A DNA stretch of 64,000 nt, taken from positions 38,708,032 to 38,772,031 of the forward strand of contig CM067559.1 in the NCBI GenBank assembly GCA_034509755.1, given 5' to 3'. The position numbers were made by a program, and so were the translations under genes. Positions 30,647-42,194 of the stretch are shown in pieces. Numbering within the stretch: the first letter of the stretch is position 1; each line of letters opens with the position of its first letter. Under the pieces are notes generated by a model. That model was not told the origin of the DNA and searched no databases. It saw only the letters and a program-made list of their open reading frames with translations. This stretch comes from Anisodus tanguticus (taxonomy: Eukaryota > Streptophyta > Magnoliopsida > Solanales > Solanaceae).

Positions 30647-33600
30647 ATGCGTCGTCGTTTAAAGCCTAGGGTTCTTCCTTTCCTTTTGTTCTTCTATAGC
30701 TCCATTCTTCTCAGCTCCCTTCTAGGTAATTAATGAATCGAATTTCTTATTTTAGTGCACTAATCGATTGCTATATTAATGAACATTATTTGATTTTTTT
30801 TTAAAATTTTTTCTGTAGGGTTGATTAGAGGGGCGGTTGTAACTCTAGATTCGATCGAAATATATAATACTCATGAATTGTTCGGATCAGCACCGGAAGT
30901 TTATTTTGAGTGTAAAGGTGAAAATAGAACAACAAAATATTTGCCTGATGTGAAGAAGAAACATGAGTTGTATACCTTCAAAGGTGAAGAGTCTTGGCAG
31001 GTATATATAACTGTGTACTTTCTTGGTTGCTGGAATTAGTTATGCAATTGTTTTGTTAACGTATTGTTTGGATGGTCGTTACCCATGGTTTCACAATGTG
31101 CAATATCGTATTGTATAATATGGTATTGTATTAATGAATATAATGTTTGAATATACTGTATCCTTTGTTGTGATTTAATAGTAACATTTTTTGTTTGGTG
31201 ATGGACTGGTGGGTGGTAGGGTGGGGGTGGGGTGGGTTTAGGTGTGATGGAGGGGGTGGGGGTATAATGAGTAAATAAAATACGTAACCACGCAAAAACC
31301 ACCAAATCCGTGGTTTAAAAGATTAGTTTTTTTTATGGTTATATAACTACGGAATTACAACGGGCTTACAATACCATACAACATAATTGTAAGAACAATG
31401 GAAACAAACATGGTTTCATAGAAAACAATACAATAATGAATCAAGGGTAAATTATTTCAATTTTACTATCTTTCTTCATTTAACATGAAACCATCAGCCA
31501 AAAATATTGACTTTGTTCAGTTGATTAACTATTCTTCAATCTCAAATTAGTTTGGGTTGACTGTGTGAATCCTAATTCCTATGTGATTAACAACTTGTTT
31601 GGATGGTTGTTACCTATTGTATTTGTATCTTATTTTAAATACCATGTTGTTGTGAATGTTACTTAAATTTTATTGTATCGTACCGTCAAGTTCGTTATTA
31701 TAATATTGTAAGTTTATTCTTCAGATTGCTTATGTATAATATTATGTAACGAGAAATGATACATTCAATCCGAATATTGTATTCATCAAAACAATACAGT
31801 ACAATATAATATAATACGTACATAATACCATATGTTATGAAACGATGTGTAATAACCATCCAAACAAATTGTAAGAGGATTGATCGTAGTTTGACTATTT
31901 TGTAGTAGATTGTCAAACCTATAACAATCTTCCTTTGTTTGGGTTCGATACCAACTATGCTTTGGGTATAGAGGGAGTTACGCTAACTTTGTTAATATAC
32001 TACAACAACATATACAGTGAAATCCCACAATGTGGGTCTGGGAAGGGTAGAGTGTACGCAAACCTTACCTCTACCTTGAAAGGTAGATAGGTTGTTTTCG
32101 AAAGACCCTTGGCTCAAGAGAAAGCATAAGAAAAGTCAGATAAGGACAAGCAATTCAAAGCAATATGAAAATAATGAAAGTGTATTCCATAGTAAAGCAG
32201 TTACGAAAAAAAGGAGAAGTAGCTACTACATACAGATGAGATAATCAAAACACAAGAAACTATAAAGCAAAACTGCGTCTACTAGTATGAAAGGATAAAT
32301 GAGCTCCTACTATTCTTCTACCCTAATCTGAGTCCTCCATAACCTCCTATCTAAGGTCATGTCCTCGGAGCTGAAACTGTGCCATGTCCCGTCTAATCAC
32401 TTCTCCCCAATACTTCTTCGTTCTACATTTACCGCTCCTGAAATCGTCCATATCCAACTTTTCACACCTCCATACTGGGGCATTCGTATCTTTCCTATTC
32501 ACATGCTCAAACCATCTTAGTCTCATTTCCCACATCATGTCCTCCATCGAGGCCACTCCCACCTTGTCCTAGATATCTTCATTCCTAATTCGATCTCTTA
32601 GAGTATGCCCACACATTCATCGCAACATTATCATTTCCGCAACTTTCATCTTCTGAACATGAGAGTTCTTAACTGGTCAACACTCTGCCCCATATAGTAT
32701 AAATCGGTCTAATAACCACTTTGTGAAACTTGTCTTTAAGTTTTGGTGGTACCTTCTTATCACACAGCACTCCGTAAGCGAGCCTCCATTTCATCTATCC
32801 TGCACCAATACGATATGTGACATCATCGTCAATCTCTCAATTTTCTTGAATAATAGACTCAAGATAGTTGAAATTGTCTCTCTTCTTGATAACCCGGGTT
32901 ATCAAGCCTCACTATCACGTCAACCTCACGTGGTTCGTCACTGAACTTACACTTCAAGTATTCTGTTTTGGTCCTACTCAACTTGAACCCTTTAGACTCT
33001 AGAGTTTGTCTCTAACCCTCCAGCTTAGCGTTAACCCCACTGTGGGTCTCGTCAATCATGATTATGTCATTCGCGAATAACATACACCATGACACCTCTC
33101 CTTGAATTTGACATGTCAATCCATCCATCACCAAAGAAAAATAAAAACAGGCTAAGAGTTGATCCCTGGTGCAACCCCATCACAACTGGAAAGTGTTGCG
33201 AGTCTCTTCCTACTGTCCTTACCCTGATCTTGGCTCTGTCATATATGTCCTTGATATCCATAATGTACACCACATGGACTCTTCTAGCCTTTAAGCATCT
33301 CCATAGAACCTCCCTTGGCACTTTAACATAAGCCTTTTCTAGGTCGATGGATACCATGTGTAAGTCCCTCTTTCTCTCCCTATACTGTTCCACCAGTCTC
33401 CTTACAAGATGAATGACTGTTGTAGTCTAGCGCTCCGACATGAATCCAAACTAGTTCTCTGAAATAGACACGCCTTTCCTCACCCTCATTTCCACCACCT
33501 TTTCCCACACTTTTATAATGTGGCTTAGCAGCTTGATACCTCTATAGTTGTTGCAACTTTGGATGTCGCCTTTGTTCTTGTACAAAGGAATCATTGTACT

Positions 33601-36600
33601 CTACCTCCATTCGTCGGGCATTTTTGCCGTTTTAAAAATGACATTAAACAATCTAGTCAGCCACTCTAAACATGTCCTGCCTGCGCTCTTCAAAAATTCC
33701 CCAAGAATCTCATCAGGTCCGGTCGCTCTTCCCCTGCGCATCCTACGAACAACAACCTTAGCCTCTTCAACCTTTATACTTCTACAATATCCAAAATCGC
33801 GACGCCTCTCGGAGTACTAATCTCCCAACACAATGTCTTTGTCCCTTTCTTCATTCAAGAGTTTATGAAATAAAGACTGCCACCTCCGTCTAATGAGAGG
33901 TTCCTCCACCAATACTTTGTCATCCTCATTCTTGATGCACTTCACTTGATCCAGATCACATGCCCTTCTCTCCTCGCCGTGACTAGCCCGAACAACTTCT
34001 TATTCCCGTCTTTGTCTTCTAGTTTCGCATATAGGAGTTCAAAAGCTGTCGTTTTTGCCGCTGAAACCGCCAACTTTGCCTTCTTTCTCACCATCTTGTA
34101 CCTTTCCCTATTCGTGAGCCTCTCCTCTTCATCCTTGTCTACTAACTTAGAATACGCCGCCTTCTTTAATTCCACCCTTCCTTGGACTTCTTTATTCCAC
34201 CACCAGTCCCCTTGGTGCCCACTACACCTACCTCTCGAGAATCCAGTACCTCTCTAGCTGCTTCCCTAATGCATCTGGCCGTCCTATCCCACATATTGCT
34301 CGCATCCCCCCTATTCTCCCCTGCCCCCATAGCCATCAATTTCTCCCCCATCTCCTGGGTACTAGACATGGTCAAACTCTCCCACCTAATCCTCGGCCGG
34401 TCATCCATGCCCCTTTTCTTTTTCTTCCTCTTATTCTCCAAATCCATCACCAAAAGCTTATACTGATTCGAAAGGTTCTCACTCGGGATGACCTTGCAGT
34501 CTTTACAAAGACCTTCATCATCCTTTTGAAGGAGCAAAAATTCAATCTGTGTCGCAGCCATCGACCTACGAAAGGTCACCAAGTGTTCCTCCCTCTTCGG
34601 GAAACTCGAGTTAGCTACCACCAATCCAGAAGTTTCTGCAAAATCCAGAAGTTTCTCCTGCATTCCTGTCCCTGAAACCAAAACCCCCATGCACATCGTC
34701 ATAACCCCCAAAATTGACCCGATGTGTCCATTGAAATCTCCCCTACGGCGGTATACCTCCCACCACGTCGTCCAAATCTTCCCAAAAGCGCCTCTTCTCC
34801 TCCTCGTCCAAGCCCGCTTGCGGCGCGTAGGCACTAATAACTTTGTTAATATACTACAATAAAATTATAGAGCCCATCAGGAAAGATAGTGAAGTGAACA
34901 TAGTAATAAAGTAATAACGAGAGAAGGGGCACATGCTTTTCCAGGAAAAATAGTTAAGTTTTCCTGTTTCACGTTAGACTCTTTTTTTATAGCCGAGAAA
35001 TCCACTGTTTCTAGCAACTAGATGCAGTTGCCTCGATATCCAATGCATTAGCTCTTGGAAGCTACATTCATGCCCACTACCCACCAAGCAAGACTATTGA
35101 TCCCTGAATCGAGGAAGTACACGCTTTCAATTCCTTACAGCTGCTTTCCAAGCCCTTCTACTGGCAAAACTACCCCTAAATTTAGTGATTTCTTAACTAC
35201 TACTGCAAATTTGTTGGTTGATCATATTTGCAACTATATCGTTCTCTTGAAGTTCTTCTATAATTTCAAAGAGGTGGAATTTAACCAGATTTATCTTCTC
35301 AAATTTATGCCCTTTATTTGACAACACCGTTTGCTAATTACTAAAGTTTGATCCTGGTTAAATTCTTGTTGAAAACAGGAAAAGCTAAAACAAGAATATC
35401 TCATGAAGTCCGTAAAATGTATTTTAGAAAAAAATTCATTATTCTTCCTTAAGGTCAGCTTTGTCAATCAAGCTGGTATCTGTTGCTGGTGGGAGGTTGC
35501 AGGTATCCCGTGGAATTAGTCGAGGTGCGCGCAAGCTGGCCAGGACATTACTTTTATTTAAAAAGAGAAGGTCAACTTTGTCAATCAGAACGTGCAAGCC
35601 AAGTTCTATTTAGATGTACTGTTTCAGAAAAAAAGTTCATCAATATCTACCCCAGAAGGTTTAGAAATTATTCTAGAAATAATTGCCTTTTTTAGTGGAG
35701 GTTACCTCCAGAGATTTATTAGCTAATCTGGAAGGATAAGTGCCAAAGACATATACAGTCTCTTACCCGTTACCCCTCATTGAGGAGAAAAAGGTCTGTT
35801 GTAGAAGGAGGTTCCAATGTAGAACCCGTCTCTGAAGAAGTCATCCTTCATCAGATGATAACTTAGTATCCCACCTCTCAGTGGATTGTAGTCATTTCTT
35901 ATTTAAAATGCTTGGAAACACTGATTTACATGGGCTGATGTAGATGTAGGGAGTTAACTTGTTTGATTCTCTTTACCTTGGTTCTTTTCCTTCGAGGAAC
36001 AGATGTTGGGATTAGGCTTAAAGGTTTTCCATTGTTACGTGATGGGAGTACTTCCAAGAATCTTAAGCTATAGTTAATGGTGGAAAGGAATTAAGAGAGA
36101 GCAGGGGATGAAATGTTGGTGTTGCATGATGTGGAGGTAGCATATTCAAGGGCTTTTGCTGGCCTGAGAAGAGAAGTTCTAGTTGACCAGGGATAGTTGT
36201 TGGGAGATGAGTTGTCGGAAATGATATTGATCGGTGCAGTTGGGAGATGGAAAAGAGCGGTGTTTCTAGAGATGAAGTTTCTAGGTTTCAACCTAGGTAG
36301 CTATGCGTGAAGGCAATAACCATTACCACATGCGTAACCTTTCAATTGTGTGCTTATTTCTACCAGAAGATCTCTTTGAATGATATGACATAGCTAGTAC
36401 GTGGATGAATACAGAAGGGAACTTTACAAAGGGGAACCGTCTCCCCTCCCCCAACCCCAACCCCAACCCCATCCAAAACAAAAAGAGAGTATAGGAAACT
36501 AAACAGTTGATCATCTAAAGCTTGAGAGAACTTGCAACCAGGACAGCAATGTATACAATCTTTCTTTCCATAATTTCCTTCCAAGTATTTCTCCATGATA

Positions 36601-38649
36601 CATAGGAGTACTCAAAGTTAAGTCAGGACAATCCTCAGTAAGTTACAAGCCTACCTCATAGATGTGGCTGTCTGGTAGAGGAGATTCTTATTCTTAATTA
36701 ACTATGGTGTTTGCTTGCTTATGCATCAAGAGAAGAATTTAAAATTGTATTCCGATTTTTGATTATTATTATCGTAGCTTAGAAGGTTTCTGATGCAGCT
36801 CAAGCTTGTCTGTGTCTGTTCTTTTAGAAATTCTCAAGTTTGCTGATCTAATGTGCATGACCTAAGACATCTTCTTTTGGAAGCTGATGATGTTGCATGT
36901 TTATATTTGTAGCCTCTGACAGAACTCGAAGATAAAAAGTGCAAACGATGTGGGATATATGAAAAAGACTCATTTATAAAGCCTGATGATGTATTTGATG
37001 AGTGGGAGTTCTGTGCCTCTGATTTTACTAGTCCTGATGGGAAGTATATTCATTTTAAGGAGAAAGAATTCAATGCCACATTTTTTTGTCCAGACTGTGT
37101 CCCTCTTGAAGGTGGTGAGTATTCTATCTTTTGCTGTCTCCTCTTCTCCTTGGTTAATGCGGTGCATTCTGTGTAACAGCAATAGACTTGAGGCTTTTTG
37201 ACATTTTACTGCACATAAACTCGTAAATGCTCTAAGGAAAGAAAAAACTAATAATGCTCTAACATATAGTTCCAATCTCAAGTACTTAAGGAAACTCATT
37301 TATGTTGTCTAAGATCTCTCGATGCTGATCAACATAAGTATCTAACTAAATGTATCACAAATCTCTGCCCCAGGGCTTTGATTTAGTGGTAAGGATGCAA
37401 CACAGAATGTGTGGAAAGACACGTCTCTAATTCAAACTGATATTTAAGTAGGAGCAGGATAGAGGGGTTACCAACCCCCCCCCCCCCCCCCCTCAAATTT
37501 CAAACATGTGGGTCAGTTGGAGTTGGGCCATAACTCATAGGGGATTCTCAATTATCAGAAAAAGGAAAAAAAGTAAGTTACCTCTCACCCTTTTTCTGGA
37601 AAAGAATAATCAAAAGAAAAAGGCATCAGTGGGTAAATGAGTTTCAGTCTGATGTAGGATCTGGGTATCAAAAGACAACTGTACCACCCTACCTTCACTT
37701 GGGGGCGTTGACACAGACGTAATAAAAGTATTTTGTCTAGTTCTATAATTAAATTATTCAATATAACTGCTTCTTAAAAGAAACTGAATATAAAAGGCAG
37801 GTTGCACTTCCCTAGCGAGCTATTATGATGACGATTTGGATTTCCAGCAATCTTTGTTCTACATGTTATTTCATTATATCCCCCCTGACATCCTTTTGTG
37901 ACGCTTAGGGACTGGTGCTCATGGAATCCATGATGGTTTGAGTTTGTGTAAATTAGGAATGATTCTACTGAAACCTTGGTTATTCTATAATATTTTGCTT
38001 TGGCTCTTTCACTATCATTATTTCTTTTTCCGAATTGCTTTGAACTGTTTTTTTCTTGAGCCGATGGTCTATCGGAAACAACCTCTCTACCTCCAAGGTA
38101 GGGTAAGGTCTACGTATACTCTACCCTCCGCAGACCCACTTTGTGGGATTACATTGGGTATGTTGTTGTTCTACTGAATCCTTGGTTAATCTTTAAAATT
38201 AAGCTTGTTATACGACATATGTTCTCATTGTTAACGAGATAATCCAATTTAACTGAGCATATATTCACGAATTATTCAAACATTAACTTTTTTGTGCAAC
38301 AAACTTATTGTATTTATAGTTCCATCTGGACTATACTTCATATGTGGATGTTCATTCCTTGTAATTTGTTCACTATATTCTGTTACTTATTCTGCGTTAT
38401 TGCATGGTTTCTTTAGCTTCAAATCACACCGATGGCCCCCAGAATAAGGGAAAGGGAATGCACTGGGCTCTAGTGCTGCTTATCTGTGTAGTAGTGACGA
38501 CTTTTGTAGTTCTTGGAGCAGTGACTGCCTACAAATATTGGCAAAAAAGGAAGAAGCAACATGAGCAAGCTCGATTCTTGAAGCTGTTTGAGGAGAGTGA
38601 TGATATAGAGGACGAATTGGGCATTGGACCACTTACTCATGTCATTTAG
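30647..38649 (+). CDS. Type I single-pass membrane protein of unknown function, four exons, 231 aa
   Basis: Exons 30647-30725, 30819-31000, 36913-37114 and 38417-38649 join in phase through GT-AG introns (696 nt). Residues 1-30 are a basic then hydrophobic signal peptide (LPFLLFFYSSILLSSLL). The lumenal part has ATVTLD-like AVVTLDSIEIYNTHELF, the phrase LYTFKGEESWQPLTEL across the exon 2-3 junction, and paired cysteines (CKRCG, CPDC). Three N-glycosylation sequons are visible (NRT, NAT, NHT). Residues about 170-193 form one transmembrane helix, and the cytosolic tail is basic then acidic (YWQKRKKQHEQARFLKLF, EESDDIEDELG). I recall a conserved plant family with this layout but no known function. 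The 5912-bp intron 2 contains a LINE, MITEs and SINE pieces. Confidence 0.87.
31040..31415. mobile_element. MITE with G-rich interior in intron 2
   Basis: The left segment TTGTTTGGATGGTCGTTACC resembles the end of the next MITE, and the right segment has ACAATACCATACAACATAAT and GGAAACAAACATGG in inverted sense. A G-rich block (31205-31263, GGGTGGGGGTGGGGTGGG) sits between them. Exact ends are unclear. Confidence 0.5.
31587..31876. mobile_element. Fold-back MITE in intron 2
   Basis: Inverted ends CTTGTTTGGATGGTTGTTAC and GTAATAACCATCCAAACAA, with interior palindromic stretches rich in ATAATATAAT. No coding capacity. Confidence 0.75.
32006..34837 (-). mobile_element. RTE/L1-like LINE, 5'-truncated, with 22-bp target duplication
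   Basis: A perfect 22-bp duplication (TAACTTTGTTAATATACTAC then AA) lies at 31984-32005 and 34838-34859. Reading the minus strand 5' to 3': the C-terminal part of an apurinic-type endonuclease (DFNGHIGS, SSFPKREEHLVTF at 34834-34166), a linker, reverse transcriptase (VSIDLEKAYVKVPREVLW, VVMGLHQGSTLS, then the catalytic block reading MLFANDIIMI at about 33064-33090), and a C-terminal RLRWFEHV and RTKKYWGEVIRRD block at about 32550-32400. Stops and frameshifts are frequent. The 3' end reads GTGGGATTTCACTGTATATG then TTGTTG. Target-primed insertion is indicated by the long duplication and 5' truncation. Confidence 0.93.
33040..33400 (-). pseudogene. LINE reverse transcriptase core (decayed)
   Basis: DLHMVSIDLEKAYVKVPRE holds the first catalytic Asp region, and GLHQGST the template-grip block. 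The block that should read FADD reads FAND (Asp to Asn), which removes a metal ligand. A frameshift lies between the two. Confidence 0.8.
34860..35465. other. Intron 2 sequence without recognised elements
   Basis: AT-rich intronic DNA; open frames here have no family resemblance. Confidence 0.5.
35470..35580 (+). repeat. Au-like SINE, 3' half
   Basis: It contains TGTTGCTGGTGGGAGGTTGC, AGGTATCCCGTGGAATTAGT and GGTGCGCGCAAGCTGGCC, ending in a T-rich tail. The tRNA-like head is absent (5' truncation). Confidence 0.8.
35581..36912. other. Intron 2 sequence; telomere-like CCCCAA tract at 36446-36470
   Basis: Non-coding intronic DNA. Around 36446 the repeat CCCCAACCCCAACCCCAACC is found, not in the plant telomere form CCCTAAA. 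Confidence 0.5.
37365..37495 (+). repeat. SINE fragment and poly-C tract in intron 3
   Basis: GGGCTTTGATTTAGTGGTAAGG and GTGTGTGGAAAGACACGTCT resemble a tRNA-derived SINE head. Eighteen consecutive C residues follow at 37475-37492. Confidence 0.5.
38055..38177 (+). repeat. TS-type SINE or LINE 3' tail in intron 3
   Basis: The blocks GTCTATCGGAAACAACCTCT, CTACCTCCAAGGTAGGG, TACTCTACCCTCCGCAGACC and TTTGTGGGATTACATTGGGT end in TATGTTGTTGTT. It matches the last 110 bp of the LINE at 32006-34837 in reverse orientation. Confidence 0.8.
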
Positions 38650-39740
38650 GGAGAGAATAAAAAAGCATCCCCTTCTACTGGTATACCCTAAAACACTTGT
38701 ACATGCTTTTGTTTTCAATTTTTTTTCTTGGAAGGAACTATTGAGACTGTCTGTATAGTGTAACTTAACAGAGGGAAAGTTTTGTATAAAATCATTGAAC
38801 TGCAAGAGAAGTGTTAAAACTCCACACTGGTCCTGTAAAAGAAAAAGATGTTTTGCTTCAAGTTGTTGATGGACAGCTCGAGGGTCGTTTACTATAAGTA
38901 TAACACGAGAAATGGAAAATTGAATCAACCTATGGACTTTACTTGGTTTCTATTGTTAAAAGGTTTTACACTGTCTGTTTTGACACCAACATTTAACCTG
39001 TACTCGTCTTTTTAAATTTCTTGCACATATATATAATATATTCACTTTTATGCAGCTGAAATTAGGCTTGACAAAATCAAACTTCAGTGCCTGAAATTAC
39101 ATATGATAGAGTCATTTTTCTGTAAAGTAAAATAAGTACTATACATTCTGACTTGTAATGCTCATGTAACTACGTATCCTTGTACCCAAAAAATGCATAA
39201 ATAAATAAAGCAAGCATATGCACCGAATGGGAGTTGCTTTCTATTTTCCCTCTTCTTTTGACCGCAGAGTTATAGGAATTTTTAGGTCCAGAGTAGATGA
39301 ACATCCACACCTAAAGTAAGCAAAATCTAGGTTTGTAAGAAAGGGATTTAGCTATAGATTAAAAAATTGAAAACTTATTGTAAGGAAACATTCCTATCGA
39401 GTGAATATAATGGCAAATAGACAAATTGATTTCGTAAAGAAATGAAGGAGAGATTAGGAATATTTTGGTCACCACATTAGCCATTTGGAAGTGCCTAATA
39501 ATTCAATCATAATTAGATAAACTAGAGTTATTTGCAACTAAAACACACCAGAAGTAGCAGTGGTAACACGCAACAAGTAGCAAGGGATATTATATCTTTT
39601 CTTTCCGTTGCATGAAAGATTTAGTTTTCATTATGTCCAGTCTTTAAGTCATTTTTTTTTAATGTTTTATGACATTTGGTATTCGAAATTTACTGACTCA
39701 AATAATTGAGATTTCCAAGGAGGAAAACTATTAAAGGGGC
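38650..39740. other. 3'UTR of the membrane-protein gene and intergenic DNA
   Basis: The first 300 bases after the stop probably form the 3'UTR; no strong AATAAA is seen close by. The rest shows no gene. Minus-strand frames over exon 4 are shadows. Confidence 0.5.
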
Positions 39741-39742
39741 AA

Positions 39743-40110
39743 AATGTTACTTATTTTTAGAGCTCAAACCCAACCATTATTTAAGGGAGGATGGGTCTCG
39801 ATTATCTCACAATATTTTTTGGTGATTCATGATTAATTTGTGACGGAGATATTTACTAGGGGGTTGAAATGTTTATTATCAATGTGTTATTTATTTTTTA
39901 GAGCTCGAACTTGATCAATACTGATTAAAGGTGAATTGAGTCTGAATCATCTCATCATTACATTTGGTAATTCAGAATTAATTTTCGTTGGATATTAATG
40001 GGTTGAAATGCTCCCTACCAAAATGTTATTTATTTGTAGAGCTTGAACTTGATTAATTGATGTCCCAACCATCTCACCACATCCTTTGATTTTGAAACCT
40101 TTAAGTCAAT
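39743..40110. repeat. About 135-bp degenerate tandem repeat, nearly three units
   Basis: Each unit carries AATGTTATTTATTT, then AGAGCTCGAACTTGATCAAT-type sequence, ATCATCTCACCAC-type sequence and a GGGTTGAAATG ending. The units start near 39743, 39880 and 40018; the last is incomplete. Confidence 0.7.
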
Positions 40111-40159
40111 GAAGTGATTCCAATAAAGTCATCATTGTTGTAAATTATTTCTCAAAGGG

Positions 40160-40335
40160 CCGTCCGGTGCACTAAGCTCTCGCTATGCACGGGTCCGGGG
40201 AAGGGCCGGACCACAAGGGTTTATTATATGTAGTCTTACCTTGCATTTATGTAAGAGGCTGTTTCCACGGCTTGAACCCGTGACCTCCAGGTCACATGAC
40301 AACAACTTTATCAATTACTCCAAGGTTCCCATTCA
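40160..40335 (-). repeat. Full-length tRNA-derived SINE
   Basis: In minus orientation the head is GGAACCTTGGAGTAATTGAT with an A box, followed by the B box GGTTCAAGCC, then GTGGAAACAGCC, AAATGCAAGGTAAGACTACA, and GTGGTCCGGCCCTTCCCC-type sequence with a GCATAGCGAGAGCTTAGTGC end. This is the common Solanaceae SINE plan. Confidence 0.82.
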
Positions 40336-40470
40336 AAAAGAAGAAAGATGTTCGTCTAATAAGTTTAACCAATTGATGAAGTTCCAAGAGTTATGATTTA
40401 CTCTAATCACTTGAAAGGAATTTATTAGAAGAACTAGTTTTAGCGTATGTGTGTTGCATGCGTGTATGGC

Positions 40471-40475
<5 letters not shown>

Positions 40476-40515
<40 letters not shown>
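40476..40515. repeat. (AT)n microsatellite
   Basis: About 20 AT dinucleotides follow GGCGTGT. Confidence 0.9.
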
Positions 40516-40518
<3 letters not shown>

Positions 40519-41090
40519 AACAAATTAGTGAAGAATAGATATTGATGTTAAAAAGGTTTGTTTAAAATGATGAAATTAAATTTTATTACATTGACACGAT
40601 AAATGAACTGAATATTTTCTTAACATGCAAAACTGATGAAAGTAGTTAAATTAGTTGTACAGTAATATGATTTCTTAGTGAAAAGTGCCAAGTTCGTATA
40701 AATTCATGTTGAAAACGTATACTAACTACCGTCTATACTATATAATAAATTTGTTTCCTCATATTAATATGAAATGTATTATAATTATTGTACATAATTC
40801 AAAAAAGAAATAATTTATATAAGATAAATTGTAATCACTTAAAAATTCTAAATATTACGACTTCGTACAATACTCAAATAAGTTACGATTTGAAAATCAT
40901 AATTTAAATCAACTCAACGTTCTATGTATTAGGGAATTTATTAAATTCAATTTTATCTAATGTTAAGTAAAAAAAGCAAACAACATTGACGATAGCCTCA
41001 AAGATTTGAAAGAAGCTATTAGCTACGAAAGCAAAAACATGAATATTTGTCATATCTAATTCCATATTGATATTAGGCAACAGAAAAATT
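40516..41090. other. Non-coding AT-rich stretch
   Basis: No gene or element recognised. Confidence 0.5.
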
Positions 41091-41091
41091 G

Positions 41092-41222
41092 ATACTACAT
41101 TGATGTTAAGATATTTTATCAACGTGAATCCTCTTTTAGCTTATAGCAGTAAGCCAGTAATCATCGCAATCTTTTATTTCTAAAAGAAATTGAATTAGAA
41201 TGTCAATAAGAAACAAAAAAGA
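41092..41222. repeat. Flanking unit A, copy 1
   Basis: It contains GTGAATCCTCTTTTAGC, CAGTAATCATCGCAATCTTT and TAAGAAACAAAAAAGACAAA. The same unit recurs at 42036-42185 and 45785-45975. The repeat stops abruptly where copia leader sequence begins. Confidence 0.75.
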
Positions 41223-41455
41223 CAAAACTAAACCCTAGTTTTTCCAGTCATTCTCCCTCCCTCTTCCTCCTAAATTTCCTTTTTCATGGCTGATAAAACT
41301 AAATTCCATCCGGCACTTGCCGTAAACAACATTAAAAATTTCATCCCTATGACTTTTGAGATAGAAAAGGGTCAATACTCCTCGTGGGCGGAGCTTTTTA
41401 AAATCCATTGTCGTGTTTACGAAGTTATTGACCACATCATCCTCACACGCGGAGT
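41223..41455 (+). pseudogene. Copia leader and gag N-terminus, fragment
   Basis: ATG at 41286 opens MADKTKFHPALAVNNIKN then QYSSWAELFKIHCRVYEVID. It is a near duplicate of the start of the copia at 42195-45660, including the leader AAACCCTAGTTTTTCCAGTC. It ends after about 57 codons in a G-rich block. Confidence 0.85.
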
Positions 41456-41765
41456 GGTAGGTGGAGTAGGCAAGGTAGGGGGCAGAGATGTGAGAGTGGT
41501 TCGGTGCTTGGGTGAGGGTTGGTGTAGGGGAGGGGTATGGTGGATGGATAGTGTGGTGGAGGGGTAGGGCATGAGGGGTAGGGCAGGAGGGGTAGGGCAG
41601 GAGGGGATGGGTAGGTAGGGTAGAAGTGGGTAGGGGTGGTAGGGGGTGGGGTGGAGTAGGCAAGGTAGGGGGCAGAGATGTGAGGGTGGTTCAGTGCTTG
41701 GGTGGGGGGTTGGTGTAGGTGATGGGTATGGTGGATGGATAGTGTGGTGGGTGGTTGGGGTGCGT
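41455..41765. repeat. G-rich minisatellite with a 185-bp duplication
   Basis: A unit beginning GGAGTAGGCAAGGTAGGGGG and containing GTGCTTGGGTG appears at about 41465 and 41651. Between them lie short GGGGTAGGGCAGGA repeats. Long G runs on the plus strand could form G-quadruplexes. Confidence 0.8.
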
Positions 41766-41859
41766 TGGTGTATTTTTATTGTTCCGAAATATTAAAGGAA
41801 TTTTTTAAATAATTATTTATAAATAAAAATCTTAATCTAGAGTGGTTCTCTAATCGTTA

Positions 41860-42035
41860 AAATTGAGCATTTTCGTGGGTCAAGTTTGGGCATCATCATG
41901 GGTTCATTTGGGTTGTTGATTTATGATGGGTCAACTTGAACTAGCCCAAACCAACCCATCATCAAAATCACACTTGCCCAAACCCATGAAACCTTGGGCG
42001 GGTCATTTGGATTTGGGCTAATTTTGCCACCCCTA
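41860..42035. mobile_element. hAT element end, truncated
   Basis: The segment ends GGGCTAATTTTGCCACCCCTA, a typical hAT terminus, and is packed with AACCCAT/ATGGGTT subterminal motifs. The other end is not identified; it may have been lost at the G-rich block. Confidence 0.6.
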
Positions 42036-42185
42036 GCAGTAATCATCGCAATCTTTTATTTCTAAAAGAAAATGAATTAGATGGTCCATAAGAAACAAAA
42101 AAGACAAACGAAAAACAATTCTTCCAAAACCATATAAAAGAATTAAAAATAAAAGTAATGACTAACTAAAACAAGAAAAAATATC
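42036..42185. repeat. Flanking unit A, copy 2
   Basis: CAGTAATCATCGCAATCTTT through ACGAAAAACAATTCTTCC and AAGTAATGACTAACTAAAAC. It aligns with 45826-45975 for about 150 bp. Confidence 0.8.
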
Positions 42186-42194
42186 AAATGCTAT

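Noticed and set aside
34182..34466. Plus-strand frames over the LINE
   Set aside because: Antisense shadows of the minus-strand endonuclease and linker coding region.
36091..36596. Minus-strand frames in intron 2 as a nested gene
   Set aside because: No family resemblance, and they include a simple CCCCAA run.
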